This document shows, in pieces, positions 32,382 to 42,375 of a stretch of DNA of 64,000 nt. The position numbers were made by a program, and so were the translations under genes. Each line of letters starts with the position of its first letter. Position 1 is the stretch's first letter. This DNA is from JAQVYB01 sp964490935 (GTDB taxonomy: Bacteria > Verrucomicrobiota > Kiritimatiellia > RZYC01): NCBI GenBank assembly GCA_964490935.1, contig CAZBEO010000002.1:1-64000 (forward strand), given 5' to 3'. A model generated the notes under the pieces. It saw only the letters and a program-made list of their open reading frames with translations. It had not been told where the DNA came from and ran no database searches.

Positions 32382-33232
32382 CCTTCGGCCTGCATCATCA
32401 GTTCAGCCGCCCGATAGGAAGAACGAACCAACGGCGCAGAGGCCACCGCACGAATGCCTGCCTTCAGCGCCTCTTCGCGATACAAATCGAAAACGTCCGG
32501 CGAAACGTAACGGTGAACCGGATAGTGATGTCTCTCCGGGGCCAGATACTGCCCCACCGTGAGTATGCGGCAACCGACCGATGCTAGATCGTGGATCGCT
32601 TCAATCACCTCGTCATCCGTTTCACCCAGTCCGACCATGAGTCCTGATTTTACCAACATAGTGCCGCGCTCCGCCATGCGATGCAGCACGTCCAGCGAAC
32701 AGCGATACGACGCCTGTGGGCGGATTTCCTGCTGCAACCGACGAACGGTTTCAAGATTGTGATTGAACACATCCGGCCCCGCCTCGGCCACGGTGGAAAG
32801 CGACGCCTCCAAACCATTGAAATCCGGCGTGAGCACTTCCACACCGATCAAACCGGGCACGGCCCGCAGAGCCCGAATGACCTCCGCGAAATGGTGTGCA
32901 CCACCATCGGGAAGATCGTCGCGCGTCACGCTGGTCACCACGGCATAGCGTAGGTTCATGATCGCCAACGCTTCGGCCACGCGTTGCGGTTCCCGCGCAT
33001 CCAGTTTCTCCGGCATTCCGCTTCGTATGCCGCAGAAACGACAGTTTCTGGTGCAGGTGTCGCCTAAAATCATGAAGGTGGCTGTTCCGGCATTCCAGCA
33101 GGTGTGACGGTTGGGGCATTTCGCACTCTTGCAAACAGTGTGCAGTCCTTTTTCACGCAATACATGCGAAACCTCCGCAAAGTGTTGGTCTGTGCGAAGG
33201 TCCATACGAATCCAGGGGGGTAATCTTTTCAT
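32378..33232 (-). CDS. lipA: Lipoyl synthase
   Basis: 284 aa from the ATG at 33232. It has two [4Fe-4S] clusters: the auxiliary cluster uses CKSAKCPNRHTCW, and the radical-SAM cluster uses CTRNCRFC. TSVTRDDLPDGGAHHFA and the C-terminal SAPLVRSSYRA (conserved Ser ligand) are LipA hallmarks. It inserts two sulphurs into octanoyl-lysine of lipoyl-dependent enzymes. No lipB is adjacent. Confidence 0.96.
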   Translation of the reverse strand: MKRLPPWIRMDLRTDQHFAEVSHVLREKGLHTVCKSAKCPNRHTCWNAGTATFMILGDTCTRNCRFCGIRSGMPEKLDAREPQRVAEALAIMNLRYAVVTSVTRDDLPDGGAHHFAEVIRALRAVPGLIGVEVLTPDFNGLEASLSTVAEAGPDVFNHNLETVRRLQQEIRPQASYRCSLDVLHRMAERGTMLVKSGLMVGLGETDDEVIEAIHDLASVGCRILTVGQYLAPERHHYPVHRYVSPDVFDLYREEALKAGIRAVASAPLVRSSYRAAELMMQAEG

Positions 33233-33385
33233 GCGAGAGGAATGTAGGCATCCGGGCCCGCATGTCAACATAATGATCTGGAAACAAAACCCCTTTTCAG
33301 CGAATCGTTGGGCATTTGCCCGTCATATGGAAAATATCTTCTTCAACTACAAAGCACAGGCATCCGGCGGATCGCAGAAGAATCA

Positions 33386-33940
33386 TCAGGGTTTAGCTTC
33401 TTCGAGAACAACATAGATCTCTCCGTTGGATCCATGTTCAAAGTAGAGCTTGCCATTTTTTTGCTTCACATATTTGTAGGTGCCCGAAATCTGACCCTTC
33501 AAGTCCAGCAGCAGCAAATTAGCTCCACGCTGCTCCCAACTGGTTTCATTGGGATTATTGGCACCGATAATCAGCCCGTCGGGTCGGAAATACAGCACCT
33601 TGAGCCATTTTTTATCCGGGGGATAAAACAGAAATGATCTTCCCACAACGGACTCGTTTTTCGCGTCATCCTTTTTTTCTACAACCGGACCCTCCCGGTC
33701 GATATGGCCTTTAACCGTTGCGACCTCTTGATCGACCGCCTCGGCACCGATATGGTCGTTTTTCTGAACGCATCGCCGCTTGATCAACATGAGATTGTTG
33801 ACGTAACGCTCGGTAGCTGGCGTGATCTCACGATTATACTGCATACGCGCCATCTGAACCTCGCGAGGCTCCTCGCCCCATGCATAGCTCTGTGTGAGAA
33901 GCAGTATGACAACCAGCATTAGTTCCGATATTCTCTGCAT
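33386..33940 (-). CDS. Exported protein of unknown function
   Basis: 184 aa with an N-terminal signal peptide (ELMLVVILLLTQSYAWG, likely cleaved near residue 22). A helical segment (residues 30-85) is followed by a small beta-rich domain (FLFYPPDKKWLKVLYFRPDGLIIGANNPNETSWEQ...LLLLDLKGQISGTYKYV). That domain resembles the short WD-like beta module found at the ends of exported proteins in PVC bacteria; I cannot name it with confidence. It lies between lipA and the divergent glycosidase gene. Confidence 0.7.
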   Translation of the reverse strand: MQRISELMLVVILLLTQSYAWGEEPREVQMARMQYNREITPATERYVNNLMLIKRRCVQKNDHIGAEAVDQEVATVKGHIDREGPVVEKKDDAKNESVVGRSFLFYPPDKKWLKVLYFRPDGLIIGANNPNETSWEQRGANLLLLDLKGQISGTYKYVKQKNGKLYFEHGSNGEIYVVLEEAKP

Positions 33941-34274
33941 GTCTTCATCTCCTTGGGGTTTTCATAACTAGCTCCGCACCACCACAGCCCTTTGAATAAA
34001 TCGTTGTCTATTCAACTCCCGACACCGGGCGATGTCAAGTTTGTCGTGCCCCAATTTCCAGGTCGGTTTTTGCGGGAACGGTTCACTATGCTCCTGAACG
34101 ATGTCCAGCAGAAGTACTCAAAACCAGCTCTGTTTCCAGATTGACCACCCGGTGGGATGCGTCCCCTTTTCCCATTGCAACAAACATTACGTTCCAAATG
34201 AAGTTGCATCTCACCCGCCCGCCAAAGGAAGATGGGGGCGATCAAAAAACCGTGCACGAAGAAAGGAGCGCGCT
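33941..34274. other. Divergent intergenic region
   Basis: Upstream of both the exported-protein gene (minus) and the large glycosidase (plus), so it should hold both promoters. I could not pick a convincing promoter pair. An AAAGGAG ribosome-binding site precedes the glycosidase ATG. Confidence 0.5.
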
Positions 34275-37166
34275 ATGAGAACTGACCGAACCGAAAGGCG
34301 ACCGTTCACCATATATGCCGAACGCTTCATTCTCCCGTGCCTACTGTTATTGAATATTCTTACCATGGAGGGCACCGGGATGAATAACGAGACAAGCATC
34401 CATCAAGGTCAGGCCAACACAAACGCGATCCGACTAATGAATCCGCAGACCGTACCCGCAGGATGGACCACCCACGTCGGCCAGGGTGCCGTTCTGACGC
34501 TTTCATCCGGCGATGAGCCCGGCGCAGAGCCGTTGTTTCGCCTGAATTACAACACCGGCAAAACACACTCTTTCGCACTCGCCGCACACGAAATGCATCT
34601 GACACTGCCCGAGCGATTCGAACTGCGCGTACGCCTTCGATTTAGCGAGCCGCAAAATCATGTCGAATTTAAACTGATTGATCAGCGCGGTAACACGTTT
34701 ATGAAAAAATGGTATCGCTTCGGTTCGGTTGGACTTTGGCAGGACCTGGTGATTGACCAAACCGAACTCATACGCGTGTGGGGACCCGATGCCGACGCCA
34801 ACCTGAAAGAACTGAAAACCCTTGAATTCGGCGTGTCCGGCGCTGGTTATGTCGGCGAAATGCTTCTTTCCAACATGGAGATTGTTCCTCTGCCGCCCGA
34901 TACACCGGTGCGCAAAACAAACAGTCCGGATCGTGGGTACACACCGCGCTGGCTGTTTGACCAGCAGGCCTACTGGACACTCGTCGGCATCGAACACGAC
35001 GACCAAGCGGCCCTCCTCTGCGAAGACGGCTCCATCGAACCACTAAAACGGGGGCCGTCCGTGCTGCCCGTCGTATCGCTTCATGATGCGCTCATCACGC
35101 GCAATAACGTAACCATTCGCCAAGAACTGCTGGACGGGTCCCTGCCGCTTCCATCCGTCATCTGGGAGCATGAGTTGTTCTCTTTGCGGGTCAATCTGTT
35201 TGCTGAGGGCGAACCGGGCAACGCCTCCGCCTTTGCTCAATACACGCTGACCAACAAAAGCAGCCAACCCCTAGTTGGAAAACTGCTGCTGCTTGTTGAA
35301 CCCTATCAGATCTATCCACCTTGGCAGGGCGGCGGCGGATTCTCCCCGATACGCAGCATGGCCTTTTCCAACAACACCCTCACCGTGAATGGAACCAACC
35401 TGCTGATCTGCACGCCGCCGCCGGACTCCATCTGCTTCAACAACGAAAACGGTGACATCGGCGGCATAGTCCGTGCCGCCGCCAATGCAAATCAAAACAC
35501 ATTGCAGGCATTCGAAGAGCCCGACGGATTCGCAGCCGGAGCGCTTCTCTTTAACTTCGTTCTGGAACCCGGCGCTTCCACCCACACGTATATGACCTTC
35601 CCACTTCATCATGCCGCAACGCCCGAGCTGCTCAATCCCGACTCGCCAGCGGAGGACTATGCGCGCCGACGGAGCCAAGTAGCCGACCAATGGCGCAAAG
35701 AAGTCCACCGCGTGGGATTGGTCGTCCCTGAACCCGGACTTTCCGAAGCCTTTTTCGCGGGCATTGCCTACAACCTGATCACACAGAATGGACCCGCACT
35801 GCAACCCGGCTCCCGCTCATATGACAAGTCATGGATGCGCGACGGGTCCATAGCCGCCATCGCCCTTCTCGAAGCAGGTCATACCCAAGCCGCGCGCGAC
35901 TTCATCGAATGGTACGCCCCCTACCAACTCGAGAGCGGCGAAATACCGCCCATCATCGATACCAAAGCCGAGGACCCGCTCTGGGAAGAAAAGGAAAAGG
36001 GACTGGTTGAATACGACAGCCAGGGCGAATTTATCTGGCTCGTTATACAGTATTACCGCTTCACAAAAGACCGCTCTTTCCTGCAGACCATGTTTCCCCA
36101 TGTCCTGAAGGCTCTTCATTTTCTGGAAACACTCCGTGCCCAGCGTCTGACCGAAGAATACCGCGATGAAACCTCCGAAAAACACCTCTATTACGGACTG
36201 CTTCCCGAATCGACCAGCCACGAAGGATATGACTTGAAGCACTCGTTCTGGGATGACTTCTGGGGCATCAAGGGCTGGGAAGACGGCATGGAAATGGCCG
36301 CCATCCTCAACCGGGATGATCTGCTGGACTGGATGAAGCGCGAGCGGGATGACTTTAAAACCTGCGTGCTGGGCTCCATCCAGCGTATCGGAGAGAAACG
36401 CCACATCGACTATATGCCCGGATGCGTGGAATTGGCCGATCTCGACCCCACCTCAACGGCGGCCGCCGTCATCTACTGCGACCTCCTGCACGACCTTCCA
36501 TCCGACAAACTGAACGTCACCTACGACCGCCTCTTCGACGATATTTCCAACCGGCTCAAGCCCGGCGCCACCTATCGTTTCACACCTTATGAAATGCGTA
36601 ACATCGGCGCACTGCTTCGGATGGGCCGCAAGAGTGAAGCCCTGACGCTCCTGCGTTTTCAACTGAAACATATGCGGCCCTCCGCTTGGAGACACTTCGC
36701 GGAAGTCGCCCACAGCGATGAACGCTACCCGTGCTATATCGGCGACATGCCGCATACCTGGGTCTGCGCCGAATATATGCACGGCGTGCGCAATCTGTTC
36801 CTTTACGAGGAAAACGAAAAGCTGATCCTAGGCGCAGGAATCGATTCTGCCTGGCTGGCTGATGGAGAACCCGTTAAGTTTGAGAAATTCCCCACCTGGT
36901 ACGGAACCCTCTCCGGGAAATGGCAAATGACGCCGGACGGCGTTCTGCACGTACGCTTCGATGGAGATGCCAAACCTCCGAAAGGATTCGTCCTTGTGCG
37001 CCCCGAGTTTCCGCCAGGCGGCACGCTGACCATCAACGGCGAAACACTGGAAAACAACACTTCAGAGCGGATAACCTTCGACACACTCCCCGTCGAAATC
37101 ATCCTGACACCAGCAATCCGTCGGCTTTTAGATGCAGACCTACCCGATAGATGCTGTCCGCGATGA
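34275..37166 (+). CDS. Six-hairpin glycoside hydrolase-like protein (amylo-alpha-1,6-glucosidase type)
   Basis: 963 aa from the ATG at 34275 with AAAGGAG upstream. A short basic N-terminus and one hydrophobic segment (FILPCLLLLNILT, residues about 19-31) suggest export or anchoring. A beta-sandwich region follows (about 50-220, CBM-like), then a second beta domain. The alpha/alpha-toroid catalytic region spans about 520-860, with SRSYDKSWMRDGSIAAIALLEAG and an acidic GEFIWLVIQYYRF segment. A C-terminal beta domain closes it. The WMRDG motif is common in GH15/GH63/debranching-type clans. Substrate unknown; glycogen or an exopolysaccharide is possible. Confidence 0.75.
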   Translation: MRTDRTERRPFTIYAERFILPCLLLLNILTMEGTGMNNETSIHQGQANTNAIRLMNPQTVPAGWTTHVGQGAVLTLSSGDEPGAEPLFRLNYNTGKTHSFALAAHEMHLTLPERFELRVRLRFSEPQNHVEFKLIDQRGNTFMKKWYRFGSVGLWQDLVIDQTELIRVWGPDADANLKELKTLEFGVSGAGYVGEMLLSNMEIVPLPPDTPVRKTNSPDRGYTPRWLFDQQAYWTLVGIEHDDQAALLCEDGSIEPLKRGPSVLPVVSLHDALITRNNVTIRQELLDGSLPLPSVIWEHELFSLRVNLFAEGEPGNASAFAQYTLTNKSSQPLVGKLLLLVEPYQIYPPWQGGGGFSPIRSMAFSNNTLTVNGTNLLICTPPPDSICFNNENGDIGGIVRAAANANQNTLQAFEEPDGFAAGALLFNFVLEPGASTHTYMTFPLHHAATPELLNPDSPAEDYARRRSQVADQWRKEVHRVGLVVPEPGLSEAFFAGIAYNLITQNGPALQPGSRSYDKSWMRDGSIAAIALLEAGHTQAARDFIEWYAPYQLESGEIPPIIDTKAEDPLWEEKEKGLVEYDSQGEFIWLVIQYYRFTKDRSFLQTMFPHVLKALHFLETLRAQRLTEEYRDETSEKHLYYGLLPESTSHEGYDLKHSFWDDFWGIKGWEDGMEMAAILNRDDLLDWMKRERDDFKTCVLGSIQRIGEKRHIDYMPGCVELADLDPTSTAAAVIYCDLLHDLPSDKLNVTYDRLFDDISNRLKPGATYRFTPYEMRNIGALLRMGRKSEALTLLRFQLKHMRPSAWRHFAEVAHSDERYPCYIGDMPHTWVCAEYMHGVRNLFLYEENEKLILGAGIDSAWLADGEPVKFEKFPTWYGTLSGKWQMTPDGVLHVRFDGDAKPPKGFVLVRPEFPPGGTLTINGETLENNTSERITFDTLPVEIILTPAIRRLLDADLPDRCCPR

Positions 37167-37269
37167 CGGGTATGACCTACTCCTGGCCGACAGGACGGAT
37201 TGCTTTATGCAAACTACGTTTGCTGTAAGCCATGCATCCATTCGATAGTCCGGAAATGGATTGCAAAAA

Positions 37270-38418
37270 CTACGGTCTATCTGCTGTCAATTCCCTCAAC
37301 ACAAGCTCAGCGGCCTGCGAGGAGTGTCCTGAAACGCTTAGCGCATCGCACACCTCATTCAAACCGTTCAGCATAGCCGCACGTTCAGGCGAATCATCGA
37401 GGAGCGGGATCATCTGAGCGGCCATGGCTTCGGGTTGTGCCTGATGTTGGATAAATTCAGGGCACACCAATCGTCCGGCGACCACGTTGACCATGCCGAT
37501 GTGTTTCACGCCGCGAACCAGCCACCGCGCCATCAGATAGGTCGGCCAGGCGGTTTTATACACCACAATCATCGGGCAGTGCTGCAGCGTCGCCTCAATC
37601 GTAGCCGTGCCGGAGGCCACCATTGCGGCGCGGGCCTGGCGCAATACCTGGCGAGTCTGATCCACCACAATGGCGACCTGCGCTGGTCGAACGGTCTGAC
37701 GCGCCATCACCTGTTCCGCCACGTCCCTAATTTCTTCCGAGGGGGCAGCCAAAATAAAGCACACATCTGGATTTTGCTTCTCCAAAAGCACCGCCGCTTC
37801 GAGCAGGCACGGCAGGATACGGCTCACTTCATGGCGACGGCTCCCCGGAAGCAACGCCACCCGCCGCCCACTCGTCCAGGGAAGCTCCAGAAGGGGTTCC
37901 CTCCGTGCTTTTTCCGCCTCTACCACCAACGGATGCCCCACAAAGTCAACTGCGAGCCCTGTGCCAGAAAACACGTCCACCTCGAACGGAAAAATCACCA
38001 TCAGACGGTCCAAAATGGCCGCCAGTTTCGGGATGCGCGAACGATGCCATGCCCATACCTGAGGCGAAATGTAATACAACGTTTTGATCCCGCGCCGATG
38101 CAGTTGCTCCGCCAGGCGCACATTGAAGCCGGGATAATCCACCAACAACACCGCGTCCGGCTTTTTCTCCTCCGCCAACCGAATCATTTCATAAAATACA
38201 CGTCGGAAAAAAAAGTAGCGGCGCAACACTTCGGACAGCCCCATGACCGCCATCTCGCGCACGTCGTAATAGGTCTGCATCCCGCAGGCACGCAGACGCG
38301 GCCCGCCAATCCCCCAGCACTCCACCTCCGGGGCCTGCTCCTTCAAAGCCGACACCAAGCGCGCGGCCAGCATATCGCCGGAAACTTCTCCGGCCACAAT
38401 CATTAGACTCTTCTTCAT
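37270..38418 (-). CDS. lpxB: Lipid-A-disaccharide synthase
   Basis: 382 aa, GT19. Motifs are IVAGEVSGDMLAARL at the N-terminus, VDYPGFNVRLAE, YYISPQVWAWHRSRI, LPGSRRHEVSR, and ASGTATIEATL with VVYKTAWPTYL. It joins UDP-2,3-diacylglucosamine and lipid X. The start overlaps the preceding oxidoreductase gene by ATGA. It is the last gene of an envelope operon that also contains lpxI. Confidence 0.96.
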   Translation of the reverse strand: MKKSLMIVAGEVSGDMLAARLVSALKEQAPEVECWGIGGPRLRACGMQTYYDVREMAVMGLSEVLRRYFFFRRVFYEMIRLAEEKKPDAVLLVDYPGFNVRLAEQLHRRGIKTLYYISPQVWAWHRSRIPKLAAILDRLMVIFPFEVDVFSGTGLAVDFVGHPLVVEAEKARREPLLELPWTSGRRVALLPGSRRHEVSRILPCLLEAAVLLEKQNPDVCFILAAPSEEIRDVAEQVMARQTVRPAQVAIVVDQTRQVLRQARAAMVASGTATIEATLQHCPMIVVYKTAWPTYLMARWLVRGVKHIGMVNVVAGRLVCPEFIQHQAQPEAMAAQMIPLLDDSPERAAMLNGLNEVCDALSVSGHSSQAAELVLRELTADRP

Positions 38419-39368
38419 GAACCGCCCTGCTGAATCACCCCGATGACGGCCACCGCCAGTTTCAGCGCTTCGGCGGCATGTTCACCGGACACCACCGGTT
38501 CATCATGATGGCTCACTGCGTCCACAAAGGCACCCAATTCCAGCGCCAGCGGCTCGCCTTTTTCAATCGGCACCTCACACGGAACGATGCCCTCCGCCGT
38601 TTTGCGATACATCTCGCCCGCCTGATTTTGATAATCGAGCGAGACGTAGGCGTCTTCGTAGAAAAGGCGTATCTTGCGCATGCGCTCCGGGCTGATCCGG
38701 CTGGCCGTGATATTCGCCACGCAACCGTTGACAAACGCCAAGCGCACGTTGGCGATGTCCTCGGTGGAACTCAACACCGGCACTCCCACCGCGCGTATCT
38801 CTTTCACCGGCGAATGCACCAAATGCAGAATTGCCTCGAGATCGTGGATCATCAGGTCCAGCACCACGCTCACCTCGGTGCCACGAGGCGCTCGCCCCTC
38901 GCGTGGCGGCGGATACGATGCCAAGCGGTGCGCCTCAATGAATTTGGGCACGCCGGTCTGTTCCTCCAGAAACTGCATGACCGGATTAAACCGCTCCACA
39001 TGCCCCACCTGCAGAATGCAATCCTCTTTCTGGGCAAGCGCCACCAGCTCCTCCGCCTCCTGCGTGGTGGCAGCAATCGGTTTTTCCACCAGCAGATGAA
39101 TGCCACGCTCCAGCAGGTAGCCCGCGACTTCCCGATGCAGGTCCGTCGGCACCACCACACTGGCCGCTTCCACGGCCTTGGAAAATTCTTCCAATGATTG
39201 GAAAACCTTCAGCCCATGCCGATCGGCCACCACCTGCGCGGCAGCGGCATCCACGTCGTACACGCCAACCATTTCCGCCTGATCAAGCTCGGTGTAAATT
39301 CGTGCGTGATGCTGCCCAAGCGCGCCAACCCCGGCCACGCCTACTTTAATCTTTCGGTTGATCGTCAT
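38415..39368 (-). CDS. Gfo/Idh/MocA-family NAD(P)-dependent oxidoreductase
   Basis: 317 aa. N-terminal Rossmann fold with GVAGVGALGQHHARIY, then the family motif HLLVEKPIA, QVGHVERFNP, and a C-terminal alpha/beta domain with DLMIHDLEAI. It lies between lpxI and lpxB with overlaps on both sides (22-23 nt and 4 nt), so it should act on lipid A or a sugar nucleotide. GnnA-type oxidation of UDP-GlcNAc C3 is a possibility, but no GnnB aminotransferase is present nearby. Confidence 0.88.
   Translation of the reverse strand: MTINRKIKVGVAGVGALGQHHARIYTELDQAEMVGVYDVDAAAAQVVADRHGLKVFQSLEEFSKAVEAASVVVPTDLHREVAGYLLERGIHLLVEKPIAATTQEAEELVALAQKEDCILQVGHVERFNPVMQFLEEQTGVPKFIEAHRLASYPPPREGRAPRGTEVSVVLDLMIHDLEAILHLVHSPVKEIRAVGVPVLSSTEDIANVRLAFVNGCVANITASRISPERMRKIRLFYEDAYVSLDYQNQAGEMYRKTAEGIVPCEVPIEKGEPLALELGAFVDAVSHHDEPVVSGEHAAEALKLAVAVIGVIQQGGS
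39190..39204. repeat. TTCCAATGATTGGAA palindrome in the Gfo/Idh gene
   Basis: Third copy of the 15-bp motif also found twice in the cyclase gene (60147-60193). Here it encodes FQSLE on the minus strand. Confidence 0.8.
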
Positions 39369-40209
39369 GACGGTTCACTTCCTCCTTGTTGAAAATTCGT
39401 ATGGCGAGGTTTTGTCGGTCGGCCTGTTGAACCACGCGCTCTGTTTCGAGCACGATGGAACGTCCGGCCTCGAGTGCCAGCGCCGTGGCACCCGCCCGTT
39501 TCAGTATCTTCAGGGTCTTCATCCCGACCACCGGGATATCAAAGCGCATATCATGCCCAGGCTTGGCCAGCTTCACCACCACCAAGCCGCGCCCACCGAG
39601 CCGTCCGGCGCGCAGGATGGCTTTATCGGTTCCTTCAAGGGCTTCCACCGCCAGAACCACCCCGTTTTTCACCACCACGGTCTGACCTACTTCGTGATGA
39701 CTTGACCAGCGTGCAATTTGCAGTCCAAGCGCAATATCTTTTTCTTCGGAAGAGGTCGGCCCACGTACCGTCAACACGCCGGGAGCGGGCATCGCGCTTT
39801 GCATGTAAAGCCCTGCCGGCATGAGTTCCGCACCCACACCGCGCAGCTCTTCCGCCACCGCGCCAAAGATCGTGTGCGCATTCCATGCGGGCAGTGAGCG
39901 CAAAATGCCGAGCATTTTTTTATCCAGTCTGGCGTGAAACAGATTGCGCGGCGCTATCTGGCCTGCCATCACCACCTGCGAAAGGCCGTTCGCCTTCACT
40001 AGATTCAATAGTTTCTCTAACTGCCCGACACGCAACCAGTGAGTGGCATCGGCATACGCCTCGATCGCCCGCGATGTTTCGCCCTTGAACGCAATCACCT
40101 CGACCCGCTCGATCCCCTGCACACGGGCCGACTGCGCCAGAATGATTGGATACATTCCGCGCCCCGCTATGAGGCCAAGCCGCTCGTGGTTTGTTTTTGT
40201 TTCATTCAT
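39346..40209 (-). CDS. lpxI: UDP-2,3-diacylglucosamine pyrophosphatase LpxI
   Basis: 287 aa, DUF1009 family: LGLIAGRGMYPIILAQSA at the N-terminus, KLLNLVKANGLSQVVMAGQI in the middle, and a C-terminal domain with GRGLVVVKLAKPGHDMRFDIPVVG and GATALALEAG. It releases lipid X from UDP-2,3-diacylglucosamine, the step done by LpxH in enterobacteria. It is organised with lpxB as in several non-enterobacterial phyla. Confidence 0.93.
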   Translation of the reverse strand: MNETKTNHERLGLIAGRGMYPIILAQSARVQGIERVEVIAFKGETSRAIEAYADATHWLRVGQLEKLLNLVKANGLSQVVMAGQIAPRNLFHARLDKKMLGILRSLPAWNAHTIFGAVAEELRGVGAELMPAGLYMQSAMPAPGVLTVRGPTSSEEKDIALGLQIARWSSHHEVGQTVVVKNGVVLAVEALEGTDKAILRAGRLGGRGLVVVKLAKPGHDMRFDIPVVGMKTLKILKRAGATALALEAGRSIVLETERVVQQADRQNLAIRIFNKEEVNRHDDQPKD

Positions 40210-40696
40210 GGCTGGTCAATATCACCTGTTTCACGGCCAAGCTGAGGACGCGCGGATCGGCATCGGGCGAGTCCTTGTAACCTGCGCGGAGAATGATTGC
40301 ATTGGTTCCTTGGCGAAATAATTTTTTCGGCAGTCTGGTCTCGAACCATTGGAAGCGCCCAAGATTTTCCAGTTCCCATTCCCGTACAAACTGATTGTTC
40401 ACATAGACGCCGAAGCCCTGTCTGCGCGCATGGACCACCAGCGGCATGACCTCCACCGCCAGTTGATAATCCATCGGCTCGGTGATTGGGATACTCATCT
40501 CCCCTTCCCGCTTTTCAATCCAGCGAAAGGTCGAGCCGTCACTCAGGCGTTCCGGATAACTCCAACCATAGCCCAGCTTTCCCGCGTCTGCTTCGTCGCC
40601 GGGACGAACCGAGAGTATTTCCGCGCTCACTCCGGGCATGATCCAGGCGGCGCAGGCCATCAGCAGTCCAACCGTTAAGCATCTTCGTATATTCAT
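40202..40696 (-). CDS. Exported small beta-domain protein, unknown
   Basis: 164 aa from the ATG at 40696. The signal peptide CLTVGLLMACAAWIMPGVSA is probably cleaved after Ala. The mature part looks like a single beta-sandwich (YQLAVEVMPLVVHARRQGFGVYVNNQFVREWEL...LFRQGTNAIILRAGYKDS), reminiscent of a sugar-binding jelly roll. Its start overlaps the glpD stop (ATGA) and its stop overlaps the lpxI start by 8 nt, tying it to the envelope operon. No function assigned. Confidence 0.7.
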   Translation of the reverse strand: MNIRRCLTVGLLMACAAWIMPGVSAEILSVRPGDEADAGKLGYGWSYPERLSDGSTFRWIEKREGEMSIPITEPMDYQLAVEVMPLVVHARRQGFGVYVNNQFVREWELENLGRFQWFETRLPKKLFRQGTNAIILRAGYKDSPDADPRVLSLAVKQVILTSHE

Positions 40697-42375
40697 GACA
40701 GCACATGCTCCACGCCGAGGCGACGATACTCCTCCTCGACGCCCCGGATTTCTTCTTCCGTTTGTTCTGCATCCCATCCCAATTCAGTGGCCATCAGCGC
40801 CGCTGCGGCGGCGACCGCCTCGTGCCCGGGATAGCGGAAAGAGCCGAGGCCGGTTCGACGAAAAACCACATCCGTTAAGCGGCAGGCCTGTTCGTTCCGC
40901 ACCGCGAAAATCACGTCCGCGCCAAGCACGGCGTCGGCTTTGTTCAGTCGTTCGGCCCAGTCCGGATTTTCCGAACAGAGCCCGAGTACATCGAGGGCCT
41001 GCGTGCCATATTGCTGCGCATGATAATCCAGCACGCGATCATCAAACGTCAGCCCCTCGAGCCGCGCATCGATCCAGCCTGGCGTCACCAGGTCTTCTCC
41101 GCCATCCACCCTCAGATTTTTTCCCGGCTGATACGGCCTGCCCAGCATACGCGCTACCCGCCGCGCCACCTTTCCCGCCACCTGAATGCCCGTGGTGTAT
41201 TTTACGCCCTTGATCAGCAACATGCCGTCGATGCCAGCCAGTTGACGGTAGTCCAGCAGCTCGGTGTCCTTGGCTGGATCCGAGGGATGTGCCATCGTGC
41301 GTGAAGGACGCGCCGGCAGGATACCCGCGTGGGCAAACGTCACATCGTTCAACGCCAATTCTGCGGGTGGATACATTGCATTAATCTCATCCAGATACGC
41401 CTGAATTTCCTCCGTCGTCAATCCACACGTGCCCGGAGCGCCTCGGAAGGGAGCGTACATGGTTCCAATGATCGTACCCTCGCGCCACGGCGCAAAAAAG
41501 TAATTCCGCTTGCCCCGCTGGAGCACCGCATCGGCATCCAGATACTCCGTGATGGACTCTAACCCCACGCCGTAGGAACCGAAATAACGCCGCCGCACGA
41601 GAATATTATAGGCCCGCGTCCAGGGCCAGTTGTGATTCATCGATCCGAAACAACCCGGCAGCAGTTCATTCAACCAACCTCCGGTGGCATTGATCGTTAC
41701 ACGCGCACGCACCTCGACCTGCCCACCGGTCAGCGCATCACGCACCTCGGCCCCGATGATGCGCGAACCATCCAGAATCAGTCGCGATGCCTTGGCATAA
41801 TTGCACGTCACGGCACCGAGACGCTGCGCGGTCATTAGAAAGGCGAGCGTGAAGCGTTCCGTATTTTCCGCGAAGCCATCGTGCCACACACCCGCGCCGG
41901 TTCCGAGTGCGCTCAGTCCTTCGGCCACCTCGTGAAGAAAGTCGCGTCCTTTGAGTGACCCATGCGGCAGGTGACGCGAAGGGTCCACCCCGAAGTTGCG
42001 GTCAAAGCTGATCACATCGTTCGCCATCATCGCCGCCAGCAAGGCCGCCTTGCTCCGCAGAAAAAAACCGGAAGTGGGTACGAGGAAGCGGGCCGGATGC
42101 GTCAGGTGCGGCAGATGAGTCAGGCTCATTCTGCGGGCCGTAATGGAGTCGCGCATTCGGAGCAGGTCCAACTGCTGTAAATAACGCAACCCGCCGTGAA
42201 TAATTTTCTGACTGTTAGCCGAAGCCGCTCCGCCGTAATCGCCCTGCTCCACCAGCGCGACGGAGTACCCCTGACGGGCCAAGGCCCACGAGGCGGTTGC
42301 CCCATGGATGCCTCCACCAATCACCAATACGTCAAACGACTGATCGGCCAAGGTTTTCAATCTGTTCTCATTCAT
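40693..42375 (-). CDS. glpD: Glycerol-3-phosphate dehydrogenase (FAD, GlpD-like)
   Basis: 560 aa. The FAD-binding motif is VLVIGGGIHGATASWALARQGYSVALVEQGDYGGAASANSQKIIHGGLRYL, typical of GlpA/GlpD. An ATGGWLNE-like region and C-terminal CSENPDWAERLNKADAVLGADV...LTDVVFRRTGLG complete the fold. It oxidises sn-glycerol-3-phosphate to dihydroxyacetone phosphate at the membrane. Here it is embedded between a GT4 gene (ATGA overlap) and an exported protein gene, so it may serve envelope phospholipid or glycan turnover. Confidence 0.88.
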   Translation of the reverse strand: MNENRLKTLADQSFDVLVIGGGIHGATASWALARQGYSVALVEQGDYGGAASANSQKIIHGGLRYLQQLDLLRMRDSITARRMSLTHLPHLTHPARFLVPTSGFFLRSKAALLAAMMANDVISFDRNFGVDPSRHLPHGSLKGRDFLHEVAEGLSALGTGAGVWHDGFAENTERFTLAFLMTAQRLGAVTCNYAKASRLILDGSRIIGAEVRDALTGGQVEVRARVTINATGGWLNELLPGCFGSMNHNWPWTRAYNILVRRRYFGSYGVGLESITEYLDADAVLQRGKRNYFFAPWREGTIIGTMYAPFRGAPGTCGLTTEEIQAYLDEINAMYPPAELALNDVTFAHAGILPARPSRTMAHPSDPAKDTELLDYRQLAGIDGMLLIKGVKYTTGIQVAGKVARRVARMLGRPYQPGKNLRVDGGEDLVTPGWIDARLEGLTFDDRVLDYHAQQYGTQALDVLGLCSENPDWAERLNKADAVLGADVIFAVRNEQACRLTDVVFRRTGLGSFRYPGHEAVAAAAALMATELGWDAEQTEEEIRGVEEEYRRLGVEHVLS